DNA of 6,486 nt from the NCBI GenBank assembly GCA_029262915.1, contig JAJCYN010000349.1, positions 1 through 6,486 on the forward strand, given 5' to 3'. The notes beneath the pieces were generated by a model that was given only the letters and a program-made list of their open reading frames with translations, was not told the DNA's origin and searched no databases. The position numbers and the translations under genes are program-made. Source of the DNA: Flavobacteriales bacterium. GTDB taxonomy: Bacteria > Bacteroidota > Bacteroidia > Flavobacteriales_E > Vicingaceae. Shown in pieces: positions 1 to 3,967 of this stretch. Every line of letters begins with the position of its first letter. Position 1 is the stretch's first letter.

Positions 1-84
1 GGTAAAATAAGCTTTTAAATTTCCTGCAGTAGCACTAGCAGAAATAAAAACGATAAAAAATATGGATCCAATGTATTTATTCAT
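1..84 (-). CDS. N-terminus of an exported protein (partial)
   Basis: Read on the minus strand, an ATG at 84-82 opens 28 codons that run off the window edge. The peptide begins MNKYIGSIFFIVFISASATA and continues GNLKAYFT. It has a short charged start, a hydrophobic core and a small-residue Ala-x-Ala-type site near residues 18-20, a classical Sec signal peptide, so the product is probably periplasmic or outer-membrane associated. The upstream DNA carries TAAATTTG on the minus strand (about 104-111), a full match to the Bacteroidota -7 consensus, which supports a real gene start. The mature part is too short to assign a family. The sequence just after the signal faintly recalls GWxTD-type Bacteroidota proteins, but that is a guess. 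Confidence 0.55.
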   Translation of the reverse strand, partial: MNKYIGSIFFIVFISASATAGNLKAYFT

Positions 85-245
85 TAAATAACACTTAATA
101 GATGCAAATTTACAATTTATCTTTCAGAATGTAATATATAATTGATAAACGGTAAACATGATGAGATAGTTTAGTAATCATTTTTTAGTACGATAAAATA
201 TTTTCAAAAAAGATCAAAAAATATTCCATATATAAAATCAATTGC

Positions 246-253
246 TACTTTTG
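246..253 (+). promoter_or_regulatory. Bacteroidota -7 promoter element of the tRNA gene
   Basis: TACTTTTG is an exact match to TAnnTTTG and ends four bases before the mature tRNA 5' end. A TTC at 224-226, 19 bp upstream, can serve as a near-consensus -33 TTG element. Transcription would start almost at the tRNA 5' end. Confidence 0.65.
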
Positions 254-257
254 CAGC

Positions 258-345
258 GGAGATGTGGCAGAGTGGTCGAATGCGGTAGTCTTGAAAACTA
301 TTGTACCGCAAGGTACCGGGGGTTCGAATCCCTCCATCTCCGCCA
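258..345 (+). tRNA. tRNA-Ser (anticodon UGA)
   Basis: The full cloverleaf can be drawn. The acceptor stem is GGAGATG (258-264) with CATCTCC (335-341), followed by discriminator G342 and an encoded CCA (343-345). The anticodon stem is 285-289/297-301 with loop CTTGAAA (290-296), giving anticodon TGA at 292-294. A long variable arm, GTACC/GGTAC (303-307/312-316), is diagnostic of a class II tRNA such as serine. The T stem is 318-322/330-334 with loop TTCGAAT. It reads UCN serine codons. It stands alone with its own promoter and terminator, and it borders the decayed mobile DNA to the right, as tRNA genes often do. Confidence 0.97.
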
Positions 346-353
346 AAAAAAAG

Positions 354-389
354 AATCCCTTATTACATTGATTGTGTTAAGGGATTTTT
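354..389 (+). terminator. Intrinsic terminator after tRNA-Ser
   Basis: AATCCCTTA (354-362) pairs perfectly with TAAGGGATT (378-386), and the stem is followed by a T run (385-389, then CTTTT). It begins eight bases after the CCA end. A-rich flanking sequence upstream makes it potentially usable from the other strand too. Confidence 0.8.
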
Positions 390-688
390 CTTTTCCTCGT
401 ACTTTTTCTTTGTAGATTATTTAAATATCCTACGGCTAAATTTTGAAAAAATTTCGATTTCAAAAATAAAAAAATGACCGTTGATGAGAAAAATGATACC
501 GTTACTACAAAAAAAATACGATTATTTGATTTAGATATACGCTTCACAGCACAGCCCCAGAGAGAACCATACATATAGGTTCCTTATAAGAAACTTACTG
601 ATTATGAGCAAATTGTAAATGCTATTATATAATTCATTCAAACAGCAAGATTTACTTGAACTTCGAAGTGTTATCTTCAGTTTGTCTG
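390..688. other. Intergenic stretch without a supported gene
   Basis: No convincing coding region is seen here. A 65-codon open frame on the minus strand (574-377) runs through the tRNA terminator and the LytTR-type site, ends in a basic low-complexity tail and matches no family I know. The stretch holds the LytTR-type direct repeats at 477-506, a 10-bp perfect palindrome ACTTCGAAGT at 660-669, and a possible IS end near 599-615. Any gene once served by the LytTR-type site is missing, perhaps removed when the adjacent insertion sequence arrived. Confidence 0.5.
477..506 (+). promoter_or_regulatory. Candidate LytTR-type binding site (two direct repeats)
   Basis: ACCGTTGAT (477-485) and ACCGTTACT (498-506) are direct repeats 21 bp apart start to start, that is, two helical turns. 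This is the geometry known for LytTR-domain regulators such as AgrA, whose sites are paired 9-bp repeats separated by 12-13 bp. The same arrangement, with similar spacer and flanks (ATGAG after the first repeat, TACAAAAAA after the second), occurs at 2890-2919 in front of the lytTR gene in this window. No gene follows directly here. Confidence 0.55.
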
Positions 689-1819
689 CTAACTTTCACA
701 CTTCTCACATTTATTGGCTCTGTTATAGGCTAATCTTTTGATTCTGGCTTCCTTTAGTACTGTGGTTCTGTGTTTATCATTAATTTGAACACCGCTCCAA
801 GCTTCATCAGGAGTTAATCCTTTTAGTTTTCCATGAGGTTTAATCATGTTATAATCATTAATAAAATAGTTGAGTATCCGTTTTAAGTGTTTTAAATCTC
901 TTGGTTGTTTTGGAAATAGGTATCGGTACTTTAAAGTTCTATTTACTCGTTCTATCATGGAGTTGGAAGAATCAACATCCTTTAAAGCAATTAGTTTCTC
1001 TATGTTAATCTCAGGTTTGTTGAAGTAATTGTTAATATGAATGTTGTTGTTTTCTGGTCCACCGTCAACGATTAAATCAATGTTTAGATTATCAGTTACT
1101 TGCTTAGCTTTCTCATAAGCTTCTTTAATTGTAGATGTAGTAACCAATCCAGCAACTCTATCGCTAACAGCATATGAAAGAATTCTTCTAGAGAAATTGT
1201 CCATTACCAAAGAAATATAATAACGTTTGTTATCCAAAGTCTTCAACGTAGTTATATCAGCATGCCAAATTTGATTAGGAGTAGTTGCTCTAATTCCCTG
1301 TTTATGTCTTTTCTTTTTCTTTACCACTTCTCTGGATTTTCTTATACCAAGTTGTTTGTTGACTTTGTACATAGTATTTTCAGATACAGAAATGGTATTG
1401 TTTCTAATCCCGTTCAAATGAACACTTCTAATTGACCAATGCGATGTTTTTCTATTCATTAAAGCTGCTTTAATAGCCTTTACTTCCATTGGAGTTATTT
1501 GAGAAGAATACATCTTGTTACAAAGCTTAAACGCTGAATTAGAACAAGTGAGTTTGACATCGGCTACCCATGTATAAAAAGTAGTAGTAGAAATTTTAAA
1601 TATTTTAACAGCTTTGTTGATGGGTATAATTTTGCTTGTTCTGATAATAGCATTCACCACTTTTTCTTTAGATTCTCTAATAGTATTATTAAAATCGTTA
1701 GTTGAAGCAATAATAGAACTAAGCGTTTTAATTAATCTACCATAAGCATAAAACATTTTTGGGTACTGGTTGAGCGTTTTGATTAACTCTTTTAAGGTGG
1801 TGTGATAGGAATTTCTCAT
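689..1819 (-). CDS. IS3-like DDE (rve-fold) transposase, complete
   Basis: This 376-residue protein catalyses the cutting and joining of insertion-sequence ends. An N-terminal helix-turn-helix region (about residues 52-90, with IPINKAVKIFKISTTTFYTW) is followed by a second DNA-binding segment (about 107-165) resembling the HTH_21 part of IS3 OrfB. The integrase catalytic core starts near residue 180. The acidic triad is visible: D188 in WHADIT, D252 in VDGGPEN and E290 in NSMIERVNR, a spacing close to DD(35)E. The C-terminus is basic and ends CEKCES, a possible metal-binding pair. IS3 elements usually make OrfAB by frameshifting from two ORFs, whereas here one uninterrupted ORF covers both parts. 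No stops or frameshifts are seen, so the enzyme may be active. A hairpin overlaps its start codon. Exact IS family and subgroup need a database comparison; IS481-like is the alternative. Confidence 0.9.
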   Translation of the reverse strand: MRNSYHTTLKELIKTLNQYPKMFYAYGRLIKTLSSIIASTNDFNNTIRESKEKVVNAIIRTSKIIPINKAVKIFKISTTTFYTWVADVKLTCSNSAFKLCNKMYSSQITPMEVKAIKAALMNRKTSHWSIRSVHLNGIRNNTISVSENTMYKVNKQLGIRKSREVVKKKKRHKQGIRATTPNQIWHADITTLKTLDNKRYYISLVMDNFSRRILSYAVSDRVAGLVTTSTIKEAYEKAKQVTDNLNIDLIVDGGPENNNIHINNYFNKPEINIEKLIALKDVDSSNSMIERVNRTLKYRYLFPKQPRDLKHLKRILNYFINDYNMIKPHGKLKGLTPDEAWSGVQINDKHRTTVLKEARIKRLAYNRANKCEKCES

Positions 1820-1839
1820 TTATATATTTTAAAATGAGA
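1814..1839 (-). promoter_or_regulatory. Hairpin sequestering the transposase start codon
   Basis: TCTCATTT (1814-1821) and AAATGAGA (1832-1839) form an 8-bp perfect inverted repeat with a 10-nt loop. In the minus-strand transcript the 3' arm contains the transposase AUG. Transcripts entering from outside the IS would contain both arms and could hide the start, as known for IS10 and related elements; a transcript starting inside the loop would escape. Confidence 0.4.
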
Positions 1840-1919
1840 GCGAAAGTATTTTAAAATTAACCCCATAATTGACAGTGGTTTATTTCTTTATTTATCGGTA
1901 TCATTTAAGAAATAATTAG

Positions 1920-1962
1920 CTAACATTGGTGATTGGCAACAATCGCAAGGTGTTAGATTTTT
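1920..1962 (+). terminator. Bulged hairpin with GNRA-type loop and T run
   Basis: The structure nests CTAACA/TGTTAG (1920-1925/1951-1956), TTG/CAA (1926-1928/1946-1948) and GATTG/CAATC (1931-1935/1940-1944) around a GCAA tetraloop, with small bulges between. Five T residues follow at 1958-1962, so it can act as a plus-strand intrinsic terminator, though no plus-strand gene lies upstream. The outer arms (TAAC...GTTAGAT) also resemble integron attC ends, but the structure is shorter than known attC sites. Confidence 0.4.
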
Positions 1963-1986
1963 ATTATGTAAAGTATTACATAATAA
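1961..1986 (+). promoter_or_regulatory. Perfect 26-bp palindrome, candidate operator of the AbrB-type gene
   Basis: TTATTATGTAA (1961-1971) and TTACATAATAA (1976-1986) are exact inverted repeats around AGTA. The palindrome ends two bases before TATCTTG (1989-1995), a weak -7-like element, and 27 bases before the ATG at 2014. It would cover the -33 to -10 region. As AbrB-type proteins bind as dimers, autorepression through this site is a reasonable inference. Confidence 0.5.
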
Positions 1987-2013
1987 CCTATCTTGTAGTA
2001 AAAATAAAAAGTT

Positions 2014-2184
2014 ATGCCAACACGAAAAGAAAAAGACATCAGAACCATTAGTAAAACCAAATCGGGGAGTTATTTTGTAACTATCCCAGTAGAAATAATC
2101 AGAGAATTAAAACTAAAAAAAGGACAAAAAGTAAGAGTAAATAAATATGGAAAAAGCATCCTAATCAAAGACTGGGAAAAGTAA
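2014..2184 (+). CDS. Small AbrB/SpoVT-type DNA-binding protein
   Basis: This 56-residue protein has the swapped-hairpin AbrB/MazE fold pattern: a TISKTKSGSYFVTIPVEII segment (residues 11-29, with the family's SYxVTIP core), then ELKLKKGQKVRV (31-42) and a terminal strand, SILIKDWEK. Such proteins dimerise and bind DNA, either as transition-state regulators or as antitoxins. No toxin gene lies next to it, so an orphan regulator is more likely. The start is the only ATG, preceded by A-rich sequence (TAAAAATAAAAAGTT) but no Shine-Dalgarno sequence, as is usual in Bacteroidota. A perfect palindrome lies upstream and a hairpin follows the stop by three bases, so it is a single-gene unit. The C-terminal GKSILIKDWEK form recalls AbrB-like proteins of Patescibacteria and Archaea, which hints at foreign origin; that is from memory and unverified. 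Confidence 0.8.
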   Translation: MPTRKEKDIRTISKTKSGSYFVTIPVEIIRELKLKKGQKVRVNKYGKSILIKDWEK

Positions 2185-2187
2185 AGA

Positions 2188-2205
2188 ATCCGTTAAAAAA
2201 CGGAT
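2188..2205 (+). terminator. Hairpin after the AbrB-type gene
   Basis: ATCCGTT (2188-2194) and AACGGAT (2199-2205) form a perfect 7-bp stem with an AAAA loop, three bases after the stop codon. The plus strand continues with A-rich rather than T-rich sequence, so it is not a canonical intrinsic terminator for this gene. On the minus strand it is followed by TTCTTTAC, which is weakly terminator-like. Confidence 0.45.
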
Positions 2206-2225
2206 AAGAAAAAGCAAAAAAAATA

Positions 2226-2236
2226 CTATCTTGTAG
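2226..2236 (+). repeat. 11-bp direct repeat flanking the AbrB-type gene
   Basis: CTATCTTGTAG at 2226-2236 is an exact copy of 1988-1998, the -7-like region in front of the AbrB-type gene. Both copies are followed within a few bases by GTAAAAA. The copies bracket a 238-bp unit containing the gene. The second copy may be a relict promoter or a duplicated flank. Confidence 0.5.
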
Positions 2237-2270
2237 GCAGTAAAAAAACGTTCTTTAAAATTTTTGAAAA

Positions 2271-2305
2271 GGTACTAAGCAAAAAAAGGGTACTTAGAAA
2301 AAAAG
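2271..2305 (+). repeat. Imperfect 18-bp tandem duplication
   Basis: The units start GGTACTAAG (2271) and GGTACTTAG (2289), each followed by seven A residues and a G. The second unit is one base shorter. The repeat lies in non-coding DNA just downstream of the IS3 remnant. Confidence 0.55.
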
Positions 2306-2313
2306 TGATGTAA

Positions 2314-2502
2314 TTAGTATGCGTTTGGCGCTTTGCTAGGAAAAACTTCTGCGCCTTGCTGATAGTATTCTTTTCGCCACTTATAAAGTAAGGCTGCCCT
2401 TACCCCTAAACTTATTGCTACATCTTTGATGCAATCACTTTCGTTGCTCAATTTGATAGCATTTAATTTAAATTCCTTACTGTATTGTTTTCGATTTTTC
2501 AT
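2314..2502 (-). pseudogene. Truncated IS3/IS911-type transposase OrfA
   Basis: The 62-residue reading starts MKNRKQYSKEFKLNAIKL and contains the helix-turn-helix of IS3-family OrfA (about residues 8-45, with DVAISLGVRAALLYKWRKEY). Family members run to about 90-100 residues: EVFP is normally followed by a leucine-zipper-like coiled coil used for OrfA/OrfAB multimerisation. Here EVFPS is followed by an unrelated tail (KAPNAY) and a stop, so the zipper and the frameshift into orfB are lost. It could still bind the IS end but cannot transpose. It is distinct from the DDE element at 689-1819, because the AbrB-type gene on the opposite strand lies between them. Confidence 0.85.
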
Positions 2503-2575
2503 AACGTCAAAATTATTTGTTTAAAACAACTTCAACTATCTTAACTTTTATCTCTCAGCAAAGATGGCAATTCCA
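2331..2575 (-). mobile_element. 5' remnant of an IS3-family element
   Basis: Only the upstream end and most of orfA survive. The probable terminal base is at 2575, where the minus strand reads TGGAATTGCC and the tyrosine recombinase reading abruptly ends. The distance of 73 bp from there to the orfA ATG fits the leader length of IS3 elements. OrfA similarity stops around codon 55-57 (about 2331), and no orfB or other end is present. Confidence 0.6.
2508..2535 (-). promoter_or_regulatory. Promoter of the orfA remnant
   Basis: On the minus strand TAATTTTG (2515-2508) matches TAnnTTTG exactly, with TTG (2535-2533) 17 bp upstream as the -33 element. The predicted start site falls within a few bases of the ATG at 2502, so the mRNA would be nearly leaderless. 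Confidence 0.45.
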
Positions 2576-2833
2576 GTTAGCTCTTTCCTTTTCGGTTTGA
2601 GTTAGTTTATCAGTAATAAACAACTTAATTTCAAAAGTAGAGTACGCTGAAAATTGTTGTAATGTTTTTTTAAAATGGATGTAATTTTTAATAGTTCCAT
2701 CACTTATTTTAGTGCCGTTTTTTTTTAGCCTTCTACCAGAATATGAATCGCTGATAAAATCATCTAACAATTTAAAAAATACTTCTTCACCTAAGTGTTT
2801 ATCTTTTCTGCCAATTTTAATTTTTGTAGCCAT
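2555..2833 (-). pseudogene. Tyrosine recombinase, N-terminal fragment cut by an IS
   Basis: The 92-residue reading opens MATKIKIGRKDKHLGEEVFF and carries the N-terminal core-binding region of Bacteroidota tyrosine recombinases, with SYSGRRLKKNGTKISDGTIK (residues 30-49) and FEIKLFITDKLTQTEKERAN (67-86). Full-length relatives have roughly 400 residues, with the catalytic R-H-R-Y domain at the C-terminus; all of that is absent. The reading becomes unrelated at codon 87 (2575), where TGG begins the IS3 remnant end, and the tail WNCHLC is IS sequence. The protein is therefore inactive. Such enzymes mobilise integrative elements and often lie next to tRNA genes, so it probably belonged to an island near the tRNA-Ser. 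The start ATG at 2833 has A/T-rich upstream DNA and diverges from lytTR. Confidence 0.8.
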
Positions 2834-2889
2834 ACGTTAAATTGTTTTTAGGAATAATAAATTTAGGAGTTTCTTATTATAAAATTGCT

Positions 2890-2919
2890 ACCGTTAATGA
2901 GTAAAACAGCACCGTTAAT
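2890..2919 (+). promoter_or_regulatory. Candidate LytTR binding site upstream of lytTR
   Basis: ACCGTTAAT occurs twice, exactly, at 2890-2898 and 2911-2919, 21 bp start to start. LytTR regulators bind paired 9-bp repeats with this spacing. A weaker third match, ACTGTTTTC, lies at 2930-2938. The site lies about 58 bp before the ribosome-binding site of the lytTR gene, so autoregulation is the simplest reading. Confidence 0.65.
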
Positions 2920-2968
2920 ACAAAAAATGACTGTTTTCTTTTAAATTACTTAAAACACCAATAAATTA

Positions 2969-2982
2969 GAGGAGTAATGATG
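2969..2982 (+). promoter_or_regulatory. Strong Shine-Dalgarno and ATG-ATG, out of frame with lytTR
   Basis: GAGGAG (2969-2974) is followed by ATG at 2977 and again at 2980. Shine-Dalgarno sequences this good are rare in Bacteroidota. The ATG frame ends at once (ATG ATG ATT TAA). The lytTR frame is one base back and is open from 2970, so the evident initiation signal and the gene differ by a -1 shift at TTTAAAA (2984-2990). Confidence 0.6.
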
Positions 2983-2993
2983 ATTTAAAACGC

Positions 2994-3470
2994 TTGATTA
3001 AGGTAAAAGAACATACTGCAGCATGGCTACTTAAAAAGAAACTTAAGGAGGTGGAGAATAAATTGCTCCAAACTCAAAAAGAGCTTCAACGAGAGTCTGA
3101 ATACAACAATCATTTAGAATCTATTATTCAAGAAGGGAGTTCCGTTAAAAAATCTAACATCATTACCATAAAAAGTGCTACTAAAATTGAGTTTATTAAG
3201 GTTGATGATATTGTGTGTTGTGATGCGGATGAAGGATATACCCACATTCAATTAATTAATGGTAAAACCATAACAGCTGCCAGAACATTAAGCACTTTTG
3301 ATAAAGCATTAGAAGGCCATTCTTTTTTTAGAATTAGTAAAAGCCACATCATCAATACCAATCATATTGTTACTTTCCACAAAGACAAAAATCAAATTTT
3401 ATTACTAGGTAATATTTTGTTAGATATTGCTCGAAGAAGAAGAGTCGAGTTCTTAAAAAATTTAAAATAA
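2994..3470 (+). CDS. LytTR-domain DNA-binding regulator
   Basis: The 158-residue product joins a predicted coiled coil (about residues 12-47, rich in K, E and L) to a C-terminal LytTR DNA-binding domain (about 55-158). Hallmarks are IKVDDIVCCDADEGYTHIQL, the TAARTL strand and FFRISKSHIIN (111-121), the family's FxRIxKSxIIN signature. There is no receiver domain and no membrane segment, so it is not a classical two-component regulator; the coiled coil probably mediates dimerisation. The only in-frame start is TTG at 2994, without a Shine-Dalgarno at proper distance. If the ribosome began at the ATG at 2977 or 2980 and shifted -1, the N-terminus would read MMILKRLIKVKEH, which looks natural. 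The gene may thus carry a one-base deletion, or use TTG. Paired repeats upstream suggest autoregulation. Targets are unknown; the pilus-like operon downstream is one candidate. Confidence 0.85.
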   Translation: MIKVKEHTAAWLLKKKLKEVENKLLQTQKELQRESEYNNHLESIIQEGSSVKKSNIITIKSATKIEFIKVDDIVCCDADEGYTHIQLINGKTITAARTLSTFDKALEGHSFFRISKSHIINTNHIVTFHKDKNQILLLGNILLDIARRRRVEFLKNLK

Positions 3471-3471
3471 T

Positions 3472-3490
3472 TCCCAGATTTATTCTGGGA
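3472..3490. terminator. Hairpin between lytTR and the GIY-YIG pseudogene
   Basis: TCCCAGA (3472-3478) and TCTGGGA (3484-3490) form a perfect 7-bp stem with a TTATT loop, one base after the lytTR stop. It can serve the convergent transcripts from both sides, although T runs are short. It is also the outer part of the left terminal repeat of the GIY-YIG unit. Confidence 0.6.
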
Positions 3491-3498
3491 TCTGTTCA

Positions 3499-3792
3499 TC
3501 AAACCAACCAATCATTCGATAAATCTACTTAATCTTGATTTTTCTCATTAATTAAGTTTTCTTTCCATTTTCTTCTGTATTTTTTTAATTATTTTTCTCT
3601 ACGAATAGCATCTTCTGCTTTCTGAAACTTTTCAAAATAGACTAGTTTGTTACAGTTGTACTTTGCGGTAAAACTTTTATTCGATAATTTTTCTTTATGC
3701 TCGATAACTCTTCTTTCAATATCATCTGTAAATCCTGTATATAAAACGGTATTGTTCTTATTTGTTAAGATATAAACGTAAAATGTTTTCAC
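3499..3792 (-). pseudogene. GIY-YIG nuclease (URI-type), two in-frame stops
   Basis: Starting at ATG 3792, the reading MKTFYVYILTNKNNTVLYTG is a standalone GIY-YIG domain (UPF0213/URI group). YVY (residues 5-7) and YTG (18-20) stand for the GIY and YIG halves, R27/R28 in DDIERRVIEHK supply the conserved arginine, and E54 in LVYFE the metal-binding glutamate. It stops at codon 68 (TAA, 3591-3589) where relatives continue. The same frame then reads LKKYRRKWKENLINEKNQD, meets a second TAA at codon 88 (3531-3529), reads VDLSNDWLV and ends at TGA (3501-3499). These segments match the usual family C-terminus (REKQ(I/L)KKYRRKWKE...DWxDL..DW), so 97 codons is the ancestral length. The first stop looks like CAA to TAA. 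The 67-residue product may still fold but lacks the terminal helices. It converges on lytTR. Confidence 0.85.
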
Positions 3793-3852
3793 GGAAATAA
3801 AAATAAGAAATTAAATAATGTGATTATCCCACACTTGGCGAAGAGTGTATAG

Positions 3853-3879
3853 TGAACAGATGCCGAAACAAGTCCGGCA
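3853..3879 (+). repeat. Right terminal repeat of the GIY-YIG unit
   Basis: TGAACAGA (3853-3860) is followed by TGCCGAA (3861-3867), loop ACAAG and TCCGGCA (3873-3879). The stem has one A-C mismatch as written, which becomes a G-U pair in a minus-strand transcript. It is the inverted partner of 3472-3498. Two further weak hairpins flank it: ACACT/AGTGT around 3833-3849 and ACCA/TGGT around 3902-3919. Confidence 0.55.
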
Positions 3880-3967
3880 AGACCGTTAAATAAAAAAATG
3901 AACCATAGCTAACTCTGGTGTTCAGTTCTCAATAATTTTAGAAGCACAAATTATAATTCGTGTTGTT

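Larger units (their letters stand above)
599..1874 (-). mobile_element. Insertion sequence with DDE transposase (boundaries tentative)
   Basis: The transposase at 689-1819 fills the element. On the minus strand a plausible 5' end is TGTCAATTATGGGG (starting at 1874), beginning with the TG typical of IS3-like ends. The best left counterpart on the plus strand is TGATTATGAG at 599-608, which aligns with it only after a three-base gap. I see no target-site duplication at these points, so the left end in particular is uncertain. Confidence 0.3.
3472..3879 (-). mobile_element. GIY-YIG unit bounded by inverted terminal hairpins (candidate)
   Basis: The left end (3472-3498) and the reverse complement of the right end (3853-3879) are both 27 nt and match at 20 positions. 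Each comprises a 7-bp stem, a 5-nt loop and then ATCTGTTCA, with the hairpin pointing outward from the gene. Of the seven differences, two pairs (positions 2/18 and 5/15 of the repeat) change both sides of a stem pair and preserve pairing. The right repeat resembles palindromic repeats I recall as abundant in flavobacterial genomes. A REP-like or cassette nature is inference. Confidence 0.5.

Noticed and set aside
145..153. ATAAACGGT, a reverse-strand ACCGTT half-site upstream of the partial secreted-protein gene
   Set aside because: No partner repeat lies 21 bp away on either side.
258..345. Attachment-site duplication of the tRNA-Ser 3' end
   Set aside because: I looked for a second copy of the tRNA 3' end (TTCGAATCCCTCC) and found none in the window.
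377..574. 65-codon minus-strand open frame
   Set aside because: It overlaps the tRNA terminator and the LytTR-type repeats, has no recognisable domain and ends in a basic low-complexity tail.
660..669. ACTTCGAAGT palindrome after the transposase gene
   Set aside because: A 10-bp palindrome without a T run or a second copy is too short to assign a role.
619..741. Plus-strand 40-codon frame beginning MLLYNSF after the first LytTR-type site
   Set aside because: Half of it is antisense to the transposase C-terminus, and there is no ribosome-binding site or family resemblance.
3882..3911. ACCGTTAAA upstream of the pseudopilin as a LytTR site
   Set aside because: Only one half-site is good. The candidates at 20-21 bp on either side share too few bases, so control of the pilus operon by LytTR is not shown.
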